Shown: positions 5,660-14,618, counted from the first letter of the stretch. The stretch is DNA of 34,219 nucleotides from an uncultured bacterium (GCA_903882905.1 CAIRYW010000024.1:1-34219); one strand, 5' to 3'. Translations and numbers: made by a program. Notes: generated from the letters alone by a model not told the origin.

Positions 5660-7597
5660 ATGAGTAAACAACCAAATCAAAATAATAATAAAAAGGGTAA
5701 AGGAGGACTTCCTCCAGTTAAAGGTGAGTTTTTGCGCAATATTCTGATTGTCCTTCTTGTCTTAGGTATTCTTGTCACTTCTTATTCCTATATTTCCGAC
5801 TATTTTGTTGCAAAGGCTTCTATTGATATTACGCAAGTAGCGACAGATGTAAAAGGCGGACTTATAAAAAATATAGATGTTACTGACAGTGGTTTGGTCA
5901 TCACTTACAAGGATGGAACAGAAAAAGTTTCTAAAAAAGAAGACAATGTTTCTCTAACAGATTCTTTGAATGGACTTGGAGTTACTTCGGATGAGATTTC
6001 AAAAATTTCAGTGAATGTTACAACTGGCTCAGGTTTTGGATATTGGTTTGGAACTATTATTGGTCCAATACTTCTTCCTCTAGTTTTTACATTGCTTTTA
6101 ATTTGGTATTTATCAAGACAAGTAAAAGGTGCTGGTATGCAGGCGTTTTCTTTTGGCCAATCTCGTGCCCGCATTACTGATCCTGATGATAAAAAACAAA
6201 AAGTAACTTTCCGTGATGTTGCTGGTGCCAAAGAGGCCAAAGAAGAATTGATGGAAATTGTAGATTTTCTAAAAAATCCCAAAAAATTTATTGATATCGG
6301 TGCAAGAATTCCTAAAGGAATACTTTTGATGGGTGCGCCCGGTACAGGAAAAACTCTTTTGGCCCGCGCCGTTGCAGGAGAAGCAAATGTTGCATTCTTT
6401 TCTATTTCTGGTTCTGAATTTGTTGAAATGTTTGTTGGGGTTGGAGCTTCTCGTGTAAGAGATTTGTTTAAGGTTGCAAAATTGGCATCACCCGCAATTA
6501 TTTTTATTGATGAAATTGATGCAGTTGGAAGAGTTAGAGGTACGGGAGTTGGGGGAGGAAATGACGAGAGAGAGCAAACTTTAAACCAAATTCTTGTGGA
6601 GATGGACGGCTTTGAACCAAATGAAAAAGTAATTATTATGGCTGCGACAAACAGGCCGGATGTTTTAGATCCTGCACTTTTACGTCCAGGACGCTTTGAT
6701 AGAAGAGTTGTTATTGATTTGCCTGACAGAAAAGATCGTGAAGAAATTTTGAAAATTCATTCTAGAGGCAAACCTTTCGGAGAAGATATAAATTTAGGTT
6801 TGATTGCCGAAAGAACACCTGGATTTTCTGGAGCAGATCTATATTCTTTGATGAACGAAGGGGCAATTTTAGCCGCAAGAGAAAATAGATTAAAAGTTGC
6901 GCAGTTTGATTTGATTCGTTCAATCGAAAAAGTAATGCTCGGTCCTGAACGTCGAAGTCATTTGTTTTCTCTAAAAGAAAAGGAAATTACTGCATACCAT
7001 GAAGCAGGGCATGCAATTCTTGCAAGTGTTTTGCCTTATTCTGATCCAGTCCACAAAATTTCAATTATCTCTCGAGGGCGTGCTGCAGGATATATGCTCA
7101 AACTTCCAATTGAAGATAAAAAAATGCAATCCAAGAAAGAATTTCTTGATGATATTGCAGTGTCACTTGGTGGTTATGTTGCAGAAAAAATGATTTTTGG
7201 AGATATCACAACTGGTCCTTCAAATGATTTGCAGGTTTCTACAGCACTTGCTCGCGACATGGTCACAAAGTACGGTATGTCAGACAAACTTGGTCCTATA
7301 GCTCTTGAAGGGGCTGGTGGAAAGGTTCTTTTTGGACAAGGGGTGAGTGATAAAGAATATTCTGGAAAAGTTGGAGATGAAATTGATAATGAAGTTTCTC
7401 TAATAATGAACAATGCACTAAAACGTGCAGAAGAAACTTTGGCACAGTACAAAAATTTGCTCGATATTATTGCAAAAAGATTAGTTGAAGTTGAAGTTAT
7501 CGAAATGGAAGAATATGAAAAAATTATTGTTCCTCATGGAATTTCTTTAAAGAAAAAAAAGACTATTGAAAAAGGTGAGCTTAATGTTGTTTCTTAA
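5660..7597 (+). CDS. ftsH: ATP-dependent zinc metalloprotease FtsH
   Basis: A 645-residue membrane-anchored AAA+ protease that degrades misfolded and regulatory membrane and cytoplasmic proteins. In order: a basic N-terminus, a first membrane helix (~25-47), a small periplasmic-type domain, a second helix (~130-153), the AAA module with Walker A GAPGTGKT (~225-232), Walker B IIFIDEID and the second region of homology RPGRFDRR, then the M41 protease with HEAGH (~447-451) and the third zinc ligand Asp in TTGPSNDLQ. All key residues are present and the length is normal. The start at 5660 is chosen because the -10 overlaps the earlier ATG. The HAD gene follows after 3 bp. Confidence 0.97.
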   Translation: MSKQPNQNNNKKGKGGLPPVKGEFLRNILIVLLVLGILVTSYSYISDYFVAKASIDITQVATDVKGGLIKNIDVTDSGLVITYKDGTEKVSKKEDNVSLTDSLNGLGVTSDEISKISVNVTTGSGFGYWFGTIIGPILLPLVFTLLLIWYLSRQVKGAGMQAFSFGQSRARITDPDDKKQKVTFRDVAGAKEAKEELMEIVDFLKNPKKFIDIGARIPKGILLMGAPGTGKTLLARAVAGEANVAFFSISGSEFVEMFVGVGASRVRDLFKVAKLASPAIIFIDEIDAVGRVRGTGVGGGNDEREQTLNQILVEMDGFEPNEKVIIMAATNRPDVLDPALLRPGRFDRRVVIDLPDRKDREEILKIHSRGKPFGEDINLGLIAERTPGFSGADLYSLMNEGAILAARENRLKVAQFDLIRSIEKVMLGPERRSHLFSLKEKEITAYHEAGHAILASVLPYSDPVHKISIISRGRAAGYMLKLPIEDKKMQSKKEFLDDIAVSLGGYVAEKMIFGDITTGPSNDLQVSTALARDMVTKYGMSDKLGPIALEGAGGKVLFGQGVSDKEYSGKVGDEIDNEVSLIMNNALKRAEETLAQYKNLLDIIAKRLVEVEVIEMEEYEKIIVPHGISLKKKKTIEKGELNVVS

Positions 7598-7600
7598 ACA

Positions 7601-8167
7601 ATGAAAATTGGGATTGATTTTGATGATTGTCTTGCGGATTACTGTAAGGTCTTGATTGACCATTATAATAAAATTGATGGAACCTCTTATAAAATTGAGG
7701 ACGCTATTACTTGGGATCTTGGATATTTGTGGGGGATGGATGAAAAAAGTGCAATAGATAGATGTATTAATTTTTATCCTAAAGAAAAGGGTATTGAAAT
7801 TCTTCCAGTTTATGGAGCTATTGAAGCTATAAACAAATTAAAAAAAAATGAGTTAATAATTATTACAGGAAGACCAGATACAACACTTAATTTTGTTGTT
7901 GAATGGTTACAGAAACACTCAATAAATGTTTTTTCAAAAATTATTTTTAGTAATCAGTTTAATGGAGAAAAAAGAGGAAAAGCAGAAATATGCAAAGATG
8001 AAGAAGTTGAAGTTTTTATTGATGATCATCTAGGTAATGTTATTAATACCTCGAAAACAGGGATAAAGTGTTTTTTAATGGATATGCCGTGGAATCAAGG
8101 AGATATACCTTCGACGGTAGAAAGAGTGGAGAGTTGGGACGAAATCGTGGAGAGGATAAATAAATAA
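7601..8167 (+). CDS. HAD-family 5'(3')-deoxyribonucleotidase-like phosphatase
   Basis: A 188-residue protein. DFDDCLAD at residues 6-13 is the HAD nucleophile motif (first Asp attacks phosphate, second is general acid), IITGRP supplies motif II, and VFIDDHLGN supplies the C-terminal acidic metal site. The pattern matches the NT5C/YqfW-like nucleotidase group, which removes phosphate from nucleoside monophosphates, but the true substrate cannot be read from the sequence. The start lies 3 bp after the ftsH stop, so the two are probably co-transcribed. Confidence 0.75.
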   Translation: MKIGIDFDDCLADYCKVLIDHYNKIDGTSYKIEDAITWDLGYLWGMDEKSAIDRCINFYPKEKGIEILPVYGAIEAINKLKKNELIIITGRPDTTLNFVVEWLQKHSINVFSKIIFSNQFNGEKRGKAEICKDEEVEVFIDDHLGNVINTSKTGIKCFLMDMPWNQGDIPSTVERVESWDEIVERINK

Positions 8168-8176
8168 TTTTAATTT

Positions 8177-8506
8177 ATGAACAAGAAAATTCCTAAAGAA
8201 CTACTTTCAAATAAATACCGAAAAGAGACATGGAATAATGTTGAAAAAATTATTAAAGAAATTTCAAAGAATTTACCGATTACCTCCATGGAAATTATTG
8301 GCAGTTTTGCTACAAAAAAGAAAAGACCAGCAGATGTTGATTTTATGGTGTTACTTAAAACGACAAAAAATAATAAGAAAAAATGGTCTGTTGATTTAGT
8401 GATTGCTCCTGATAACAAACACGGTAAAGAGGTTTCAGAAGATGCTCACAAATGGATGACTCAAAAATACGGTAAGAAAAATTATACTTCTTTTAGGTTG
8501 AAATAG
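8177..8506 (+). CDS. Minimal nucleotidyltransferase-fold protein
   Basis: A 109-residue protein with a GSF-x(10)-DVDFMVL motif at about 42-60, the GS...DxD signature of the DNA polymerase beta-type nucleotidyltransferases. The third acidic residue may be the Asp in SVDLVIAP. MntA/HepT-type antitoxins and other small nucleotidyltransferases share this fold, but no HEPN partner lies next to it. It starts 9 bp after the HAD gene and probably belongs to the ftsH transcription unit. The C-terminus is Lys/Thr-rich and ends KKNYTSFRLK. Confidence 0.6.
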   Translation: MNKKIPKELLSNKYRKETWNNVEKIIKEISKNLPITSMEIIGSFATKKKRPADVDFMVLLKTTKNNKKKWSVDLVIAPDNKHGKEVSEDAHKWMTQKYGKKNYTSFRLK

Positions 8507-8613
8507 GTGCATTAGGGATGTTGAAGCTTACAGCTGAGTACTTAATTGGATTTTATCTGTGTAAGAATCACGAACTGTTGTATAATAGTTGATATAAACC
8601 TTTCTCTATAAAT

Positions 8614-9279
8614 ATGGCAAATAAAATGTTAAAACAAAAGGCATTAGATATGAGAGCAAAGCAAATGAGTTATAGTCAGATAAAAGAAAAACTAGGTATT
8701 AGTAAAAGTACTTTAAGTGGTTGGCTTAATAAAATGCCTTTGTCAGAAAAGAGAATAAAAGAACTTGGGTCATTGAATCCAATGAGAATAGAACGATACA
8801 GGAATACTATGAGAAAAAAGAGAGAAGATCGTTTGGAGTTGGTTTACGAAAAGGTATCTATTGATATAGGTAAGTTAACAAAGAGAGAATTATTTTTAAG
8901 TGGATTGTTTTTGTACTGGGCAGAAGGAGGAAAGACTGAAAAAAATGCGACGACTTTTAGTAATACTGATCCAAGTATGGTTGCCTTTTTTGTTAAATGG
9001 GCTGAAATATGTTTAGGAGTAAAGAAGAGTGAGATGCACGTAAAACTTCATTTGTATAAAGACATGCAGATAAATAGGTATGTTAATTTTTGGTCAAATA
9101 GACTTAAAATTTCAAAAAAATTTTTTGAAAAACCTTACATTAAAGACTCAAGCCTAATAGATTTAACTTATAAAAATGGCTTTGCTAAAGGGACATGCAA
9201 TATAAGAATCTTTAATAGGGATAAATCTGAATATATTAAACAAAGTTTGAGATATATTAGTCAACTAGATATTTCTTAA
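8614..9279 (+). CDS. HTH protein with a LAGLIDADG-like C-terminal region
   Basis: A 221-residue protein. Residues ~8-40 form a helix-turn-helix (MSYSQIKEKLGISKSTLSGWL) typical of small DNA-binding proteins. From ~93 the pattern LSGLFLYWAEGGK, then FSNTDPSMVAFFVKW and LHLYKDM...RYVNFWSNRL, resembles a single LAGLIDADG-type homing-endonuclease-like fold, a combination I associate with many uncharacterised CPR and archaeal proteins. Whether it cuts DNA or acts only as a regulator is unknown. A TATAAT lies at 8581-8586. The nearest neighbour is tRNA-Ile(TAT), convergent, 7 bp away. Confidence 0.55.
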   Translation: MANKMLKQKALDMRAKQMSYSQIKEKLGISKSTLSGWLNKMPLSEKRIKELGSLNPMRIERYRNTMRKKREDRLELVYEKVSIDIGKLTKRELFLSGLFLYWAEGGKTEKNATTFSNTDPSMVAFFVKWAEICLGVKKSEMHVKLHLYKDMQINRYVNFWSNRLKISKKFFEKPYIKDSSLIDLTYKNGFAKGTCNIRIFNRDKSEYIKQSLRYISQLDIS

Positions 9280-9286
9280 TTTTCTG

Positions 9287-9360
9287 TGCACGCACTAGGA
9301 TTCGAACCTAGGGCCTTGACTGTATAAGAGTCCTGCTCTACCAGACTGAGCTATGCGTGC
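9287..9360 (-). tRNA. tRNA-Ile (anticodon TAT)
   Basis: A 74-nt cloverleaf: acceptor GCACGCA/TGCGTGC, discriminator A, D-arm GCTC...GAGC, anticodon loop CTTATAC, and T-arm CTAGG-TTCGAAT-CCTAG. CCA is not encoded. The body closely resembles tRNA-Ile(GAT) at 17125, whose loop is CTGATAC, which supports isoleucine identity. It would read AUA directly. The outermost anticodon-stem pair is mismatched (G.A). Confidence 0.85.
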
Positions 9361-9411
9361 GATATTTTGTTATCTTATAGCAAAAATAAGCTTTTATCCA
9401 GTGACTTAAAT

Positions 9412-9456
9412 AAATTAGAGGTAAGTCCTCCTCTTGAGAGGTCTTTCCTCTAATTT
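9412..9456. repeat. Nested hairpin at the recG 3' end with shared 20-mer
   Basis: Outer arms AAATTAGAGG/CCTCTAATTT enclose the palindrome CCTCTTGAGAGG. The 20-mer CCTCCTCTTGAGAGGTCTTT (9427-9446) is identical to 325-344 in repeat copy A. The right arm overlaps the recG stop codon, so it may serve as the recG terminator. Confidence 0.65.
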
Positions 9457-11608
9457 ACTCAAAATGCACTTCTTTTTGTTTTGAAAGTATTTCAAGGAGT
9501 GAAGAATGTTTTTTCAAGGTATGGTCGCTTGCGACAATTTCTTTTGCTTCGGTCCTTGCAAATTCAACCATTTTGATGTTTTTAATTGCTTCCATCGCCA
9601 AGTCAGAAAGTCCCCATTGTTTTCCAACATAAAGTTCTCCAGCCCCTCTCATTTTCAAATCAAGTTCGGATAATTCAAAACCATTTTTGGCACTCTCGAG
9701 AGCCTTAAGTCTTTCTGTCGTTTTTTCATTTGTACTTTCTGTGAAAACGTAACAATAAGATTGTTCTGTGCTTCTTGCGACACGTCCTCGTAGTTGATGG
9801 AGTTGTGAAAGGCCAAATCTTTCTGCTCCTTCAATAATAATTGATGTTGCATTTGGGACATTTACTCCAACTTCAATGACCGAAGTGGCAACCAAAATAT
9901 TTATTTTTCCTTCTTCAAAATCAAGCATAGCTTTATCTTTTTCAGTTGGCGTCATTTTGCCATGCATCAATCCAATATTAAATTCAGGGAAAATATATTT
10001 TTTAAGTCTGATGGCTTCATCCTTAACAGATTTTGCATTTATTGTATTTGTTTTGTTCGGATCACTTGCTTCAATTTTGGGGCAAATAACGTAAGCTTGT
10101 CTTCCTTCGTTGACTAATTTTCTAATTTTTTCGTAAACATTTTCACGACCACTTGGTAGTACAATTTCAGTAATTGTTTTTTTTCTGCCTGAAGGCATTT
10201 CTTCTATTAAAGATAAATCTAAGTCACCATAAATTGTTAGCGCTAAAGTTCTTGGGATAGGTGTGGCTGTCATAGAAAGCAAATGGGGAATGCGTGATTC
10301 TTTTCGCATTAATTTTTGACGAGCTTCAGTTCCAAATCTGTGTTGTTCATCGATAATTACAAGCGCCAAGTTTTTAAATTTAACAGTTTTTTGAATTAAA
10401 GCATGTGTGCCAATAACAATTGAAATTTCTCCGCTTTCTACCCACTTTAAAAATTGTGGGCGGGAAATATTAGTCCAACCTTCGGGATTTACTTTTGAAG
10501 GAAATTTTCTGCATCCACTTCCGGTAATTAATCCAATGGAAATGGGCAAATGAGAAAAATATTTTATAAAAGATTCAAAATGTTGCTTAGCTAAAATCTC
10601 AGTAGGAGCCATATATGCCACTTGCAGAAAACCGTAGTTTTCACCCTTTGGATTGGTCATAACAGCCCCATAAGCCACTGTAGCGGCCACAGCGGTCTTT
10701 CCACTGCCTACGTCTCCTTCTAGGAGGCGAGACATTGGATAGGTATGGGAGAAGTCTTTAAGGATCTCAGATACAGCTCTGTTTTGGCTTTTTGTGAAAT
10801 CAAAAGGGAATCTGCTTGTAAATTCCTCTATTTCTTCTTTGGTCTTTTTTATGACAAAAGATTTTTCTTTTTTCTGTTTTGCTCTTTCAACTTGGTTTCG
10901 TAACTGAATAAAAAATACTTCTTCGAAGGCAAATCTTTTTCTTGCAGCAAGTGCATCAGTTTCTTTTTTCGGGGAGTGAATCCAAATAAAAGCAGTTTTA
11001 ATAGATGGAAGATTATATTTTTGTAAAGTCTCTTCAGGAATTGGGTCAACGATATTTTTGAAATCATCCGTACTAAAAATTTTTGTTATGGCATGATAAA
11101 TCCAATTTGAGGTAATACCTTTTGATTCTTGATATACAGGATAGAGCGAGTGACCTTCTCCATCTACGCCGAACAAAGATTCTCCTGCAATGTCTGGTAT
11201 TTTTGAAACAGACTCAATTTGTGGATTTAGAAAACTAAGTTCTTCTTTTCTTTCTGATACTGGTCCGCTAATTTTAACTAATCCACCTTCTGTAAACATT
11301 TTTGCAATATATGGCTGATTAAACCAAATAGACTTAATTGATCCAGTGTCATCCGTAATTGTTGCTGTAGCAATTGCAACTCGGCTTTTGAAAGTTTTAT
11401 TTATTTTTAATTTGGAAATTTTTCCAAAAATAGTTGCATTTGCGCCTGAGGTTAAAGTTGCAATCGCTACTGCTTTTTGAGTATCGCCGTATCGACTTGG
11501 AAAGTGATATAGCAAATCCTTTATGCTAAAAATATGCATCTTTTTCAGAGCCAACTTTTGTGGTTCTGAAAGTTTTTTAAATATTGAAATGAGAGGAATA
11601 TTTTCCAT
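9455..11608 (-). CDS. recG: ATP-dependent DNA helicase RecG
   Basis: A 717-residue branch-migration helicase acting on stalled replication forks and recombination intermediates. An N-terminal helical part with YHFPSRYGD is followed by the OB-type wedge domain (~50-145), then the SF2 helicase with Walker A GDVGSGKT (298-305), DEQH (420-423), SMTATPIPRT, and the C-terminal QLHQLRGRVARS and GAGELYVGKQWGLSDL blocks. All motifs are intact; the length is normal to slightly long. A TATTAT lies 7 nt before the ATG. The small gene at 11671 is upstream on the same strand. Confidence 0.95.
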   Translation of the reverse strand: MENIPLISIFKKLSEPQKLALKKMHIFSIKDLLYHFPSRYGDTQKAVAIATLTSGANATIFGKISKLKINKTFKSRVAIATATITDDTGSIKSIWFNQPYIAKMFTEGGLVKISGPVSERKEELSFLNPQIESVSKIPDIAGESLFGVDGEGHSLYPVYQESKGITSNWIYHAITKIFSTDDFKNIVDPIPEETLQKYNLPSIKTAFIWIHSPKKETDALAARKRFAFEEVFFIQLRNQVERAKQKKEKSFVIKKTKEEIEEFTSRFPFDFTKSQNRAVSEILKDFSHTYPMSRLLEGDVGSGKTAVAATVAYGAVMTNPKGENYGFLQVAYMAPTEILAKQHFESFIKYFSHLPISIGLITGSGCRKFPSKVNPEGWTNISRPQFLKWVESGEISIVIGTHALIQKTVKFKNLALVIIDEQHRFGTEARQKLMRKESRIPHLLSMTATPIPRTLALTIYGDLDLSLIEEMPSGRKKTITEIVLPSGRENVYEKIRKLVNEGRQAYVICPKIEASDPNKTNTINAKSVKDEAIRLKKYIFPEFNIGLMHGKMTPTEKDKAMLDFEEGKINILVATSVIEVGVNVPNATSIIIEGAERFGLSQLHQLRGRVARSTEQSYCYVFTESTNEKTTERLKALESAKNGFELSELDLKMRGAGELYVGKQWGLSDLAMEAIKNIKMVEFARTEAKEIVASDHTLKKHSSLLEILSKQKEVHFE

Positions 11609-11615
11609 TACAGAG

Positions 11616-11621
11616 ATAATA
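11616..11621 (-). promoter_or_regulatory. Putative -10 of recG, leaderless
   Basis: On the minus strand TATTAT ends 7 nt before the recG ATG. No clear -35 is seen, so this is a weak call supported mainly by the same spacing at other genes. Confidence 0.4.
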
Positions 11622-11670
11622 GTATCAAAAATAAGCAGAAAAAAATCTGCACGAGTTTGTGACTCGGCAG

Positions 11671-11970
11671 TTAGACTACATAATCGAGAGCAGTCTTTAG
11701 GAAGGAAGGATCTATTTTGCCGGTGTGGGTTTTGATATGTTGGTCAATTGTTTCCACACCTATTGAAACTCCTCCTGAGATTATATCCCGCATCTGATTG
11801 CATTTATTTTCGTAATCTTCACTCAGACCTGCATGAGGCAATTCTTGTCTGGAGAGGTCGTCGATTTCTTGAGCAATCGCAAGCGCCTCAGTCATGAGAC
11901 GCGTAAGTTTTTGCTGTTGATTCTCACCAGTACGGGGTTGAAAGACACTGAAAAGGGCCAAAGGTTTCAT
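11671..11970 (-). CDS. Small protein of unknown function
   Basis: A 99-residue soluble protein, predicted mostly helical, with a Gln/Glu-rich centre and a single Cys. I recognise no family. Its codon use is richer in G+C than the flanking recG and ATP-grasp genes, like the other small unknown genes of the window. It lies 62 bp upstream of recG and 33 bp downstream of the ATP-grasp gene, all on one strand, so co-transcription is possible. It has no Shine-Dalgarno site. Confidence 0.55.
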   Translation of the reverse strand: MKPLALFSVFQPRTGENQQQKLTRLMTEALAIAQEIDDLSRQELPHAGLSEDYENKCNQMRDIISGGVSIGVETIDQHIKTHTGKIDPSFLKTALDYVV

Positions 11971-12003
11971 TTGTATTTAAAATACATCTGAAAGTTTTTT
12001 CTG

Positions 12004-14583
12004 TCAATTCCACAAATCCCAAACTTTTCCAGCAACGTTTTGTGGAGTACCTTCCAAAGGAAAGTGGTGAAGATTTATAAAAGGTAAAGAGTTTGCCTCA
12101 ATAATTCCCCAGTGTTTGCCAGTCGGGTCCGAAGTTGGGTCTTCAACGATAAAATCAAAACCAACAATAGGTACGTTGAGCAAATCTCCGGCTTTTTTTA
12201 ATTCCTCTAAAATTTTAGGATGAGTTTCATTTATCATTTCTTTCGAATAACCTCCGTAAGAAATTCCAATTTTTTCTGAAAGGTCTATAGTTTTGCCTTT
12301 GGGTAGAATAGAATTTAGATTGAATCCCTGTCTTTCTAGAAAAACTTCAATTTTTTTATCTGTCGCAACATCTTTCACTTTTGGATTTTTGTTTTTATTT
12401 TTTTCTATTATAAGATCTGTAATATTTTTTATTCCATCGCCAGTGATTCTTGGTGGGTCACCTCGAAGAATCCCAACAATTTCTCCTCCAACATAAGTCC
12501 CTCTGTAAACACTTCCCAAAAGATGCTCTTCAATTACAACGAAGTGGCACAAATCTTGGGCTACACTAAAACCATGTTTAAGATCTTCTCTTGAGTAAAG
12601 ATAAGTTGAAGTATGTCTGCCACGAGAACCAACTTCAGGTTTACAAATAACAGGTTTTCTTAATTTATTAAATATTTCTAGAGCTTTTTCCCAATTAGTT
12701 GCACTTCCACCATTTGGAGTAGCAATATTTTTTTCCAGCAACTTTTTTTTGAGAATGGCTTTGTCATCAATCCAAGCATATGCAATAGAATTCATTTTTG
12801 GAGGAATTGGCAAACTTTCAAAATAAAACCATTCGTTATCTATTTTAGCTCTGTATTGTTCTATTGGTTTACCCCAGATGACAAATTGTTCCATCTTGAT
12901 TCCTCTTTTTATTGCCTCGTGCCAAATCACACTAGCACGTTCAGTATGAGCAAGAATTGGATCAGTGTTCATTCTTAACATTCCAGTTAGTCTAAAAAAA
13001 TAGATATAAGGTGTAAGGATCGTCTTTGCTATTTTAAAGGTTAGCCAGTTTTCGATGTATGCAGCTGGGCGTAGGATCGGAGATAGTAAGACACTTAAGC
13101 TTTGCATAAAAAAAACAACATTGTGGTTTACAGGATTATTACCACAATATTGGCATTGTTTTTTCTTTATTTCTTTTTCTGTTTGAGTCATTAAGGTTTT
13201 TCTTGGTGTTGGCAAATCTTCAATCTGCTCGTATTTACCTGAAACAATTTCATAAAGTTCATACATCATAGCATCTAAACTTTCTCCAATTCTAATTTCA
13301 GATAGTGATTTTTCAATAAGTTTGTTTGCTTCACTGGGGTTTTTTGTATGGACAAAAAAATCAGCAAGTGTCGCTTGGGTGTTAGTTGTCCCATTTGAAA
13401 TTCCTGTAATTATAGCTTCACCTGAAAAGATATCAGTCTTGACGTTTTCGAATTCTTTTTTTAATTCAGGAAAAACTTTGCCCCAAGCAATCTTCATATC
13501 TCCCAAATATTGAATTTGAGAAAAGCCCCCTCCAAGAGTCAGTCCGTAATGGAAGGCAAGTATTGAATAACAAAGTGCCATCGAAGGCATAAGGGAATAA
13601 TTGTCTAAACCCTCTTTTAAAGATTCCGTATCTAAAGAGATTTTCACTTTTTCATCTAAAGTTTCAAGATTTTTTCCATTTAGAAAAAGTGGCTTTCTTT
13701 TGTTCTCTTTTTCATCTATATACCAAAATAAAAAGGAACCAGTTTTTTGTTTTGTATTATGAGCCCCAGTAATACCATCAAAGTTTTTTAGATATAAATT
13801 TCTGCGTTCTTCGTTAAAAAAAATTTCTAAAAGTACGTCTTTTTTTTCAAGGCTATCTAGTAAAATATTTTTTACTAGTTCCTCAGCTTCAAGGTAGAGT
13901 AGGTCTCCGCGAAGGTTTCCAAATATTTCATTCCACCAAATATCATTCAAAATTGTCAGTTGCTCGCAAAATCTTTTTTGTTCCCAAATATTTTTTTGCT
14001 CTAATGTTTTCTTAATAAAGTCTGAAAATTTTTTCTTTTTAATTTTTGAAATATCTTTTTCAAAAAAATAATCTTTAAGTTTTAAGAAATCACTTTTTGA
14101 AATTGCAGGAATTCCATAGAGAGGTCTTTGCCTCCACTTCAAAGAAATCATATGTATTTTTTGAAGTTCTAAATCATTATCATGAAAAAAAATCGAACGA
14201 GGGAATGAGGAGTTAGTGGGGGATACAGCACCGACAGTTAAAACAATTTGTGTTTTCGGTCTGTATAAAATTTTGTTGCTTGATTTTGCAATTGCTAGAT
14301 TGGAAAAGAATGGATGACAGAGAAGTCCGTGATGATCGGCTGTAGAAACAAAACCTGTTTGGTTTATAGACTCGAGGGCTTTTTTTGTTTTTTCTGCCCC
14401 CAAAGTGTTCTTGACAGTATCGAAAAAAACTTTGCTAAAGTCTTTTTTATTTCTGATATTTGACCCCTGTGGATAGCTATTATTTATATATTCTGACCAA
14501 CTTTTTTCTTTATTTTTTTCATAAAAATCCTTAAATATAGGTTTTTTTTCGAAAATTATTTTTTTAGCCTCATTTAATTTCAC
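12004..14583 (-). CDS. Large two-part protein with C-terminal ATP-grasp ligase domain
   Basis: An 859-residue protein starting with GTG. The last ~280 residues are an ATP-grasp domain of the cyanophycin-synthetase/glutathione-synthetase type: CKPEVGSRGRHTS binds ATP phosphates, VIEEHLLGSVYRGTYVGGEIVG and ITGDGIKNITDLI form the central block, and VGFDFIVEDP...IIEANSLPFINLH is the metal-binding end. Such enzymes join a carboxylate to an amine or thiol using ATP. The first ~550 residues are not recognisable to me. They include ADHHGLLCHPFF, which looks catalytic or metal-binding, a GNLRGDLLYLEAEEL segment, and CQYCG. Substrates are unknown. A TATAAT lies 7 nt upstream of the GTG, with TTCACA 16 bp before it. 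Confidence 0.7.
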   Translation of the reverse strand: MKLNEAKKIIFEKKPIFKDFYEKNKEKSWSEYINNSYPQGSNIRNKKDFSKVFFDTVKNTLGAEKTKKALESINQTGFVSTADHHGLLCHPFFSNLAIAKSSNKILYRPKTQIVLTVGAVSPTNSSFPRSIFFHDNDLELQKIHMISLKWRQRPLYGIPAISKSDFLKLKDYFFEKDISKIKKKKFSDFIKKTLEQKNIWEQKRFCEQLTILNDIWWNEIFGNLRGDLLYLEAEELVKNILLDSLEKKDVLLEIFFNEERRNLYLKNFDGITGAHNTKQKTGSFLFWYIDEKENKRKPLFLNGKNLETLDEKVKISLDTESLKEGLDNYSLMPSMALCYSILAFHYGLTLGGGFSQIQYLGDMKIAWGKVFPELKKEFENVKTDIFSGEAIITGISNGTTNTQATLADFFVHTKNPSEANKLIEKSLSEIRIGESLDAMMYELYEIVSGKYEQIEDLPTPRKTLMTQTEKEIKKKQCQYCGNNPVNHNVVFFMQSLSVLLSPILRPAAYIENWLTFKIAKTILTPYIYFFRLTGMLRMNTDPILAHTERASVIWHEAIKRGIKMEQFVIWGKPIEQYRAKIDNEWFYFESLPIPPKMNSIAYAWIDDKAILKKKLLEKNIATPNGGSATNWEKALEIFNKLRKPVICKPEVGSRGRHTSTYLYSREDLKHGFSVAQDLCHFVVIEEHLLGSVYRGTYVGGEIVGILRGDPPRITGDGIKNITDLIIEKNKNKNPKVKDVATDKKIEVFLERQGFNLNSILPKGKTIDLSEKIGISYGGYSKEMINETHPKILEELKKAGDLLNVPIVGFDFIVEDPTSDPTGKHWGIIEANSLPFINLHHFPLEGTPQNVAGKVWDLWN

Positions 14584-14590
14584 ATCATCA

Positions 14591-14618
14591 ATTATAGCCC
14601 GATGGCATCAAATGTGAA
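14591..14618 (-). promoter_or_regulatory. Promoter of the ATP-grasp gene, leaderless
   Basis: On the minus strand TTCACA (plus 14613-14618), 16-bp spacer, TATAAT (plus 14591-14596), then 7 nt to the GTG start. This also supports GTG at 14581-14583 as the start codon. Confidence 0.7.

Noticed and set aside
6341-6365. Odd FtsH Walker A (GAPGTGKT instead of GPPGTGKT)
   Set aside because: The substituted position is not catalytic and Ala is tolerated among AAA+ proteins.
5905-7452. Minus-strand open frames inside ftsH
   Set aside because: They are antisense shadows of a strongly conserved gene.
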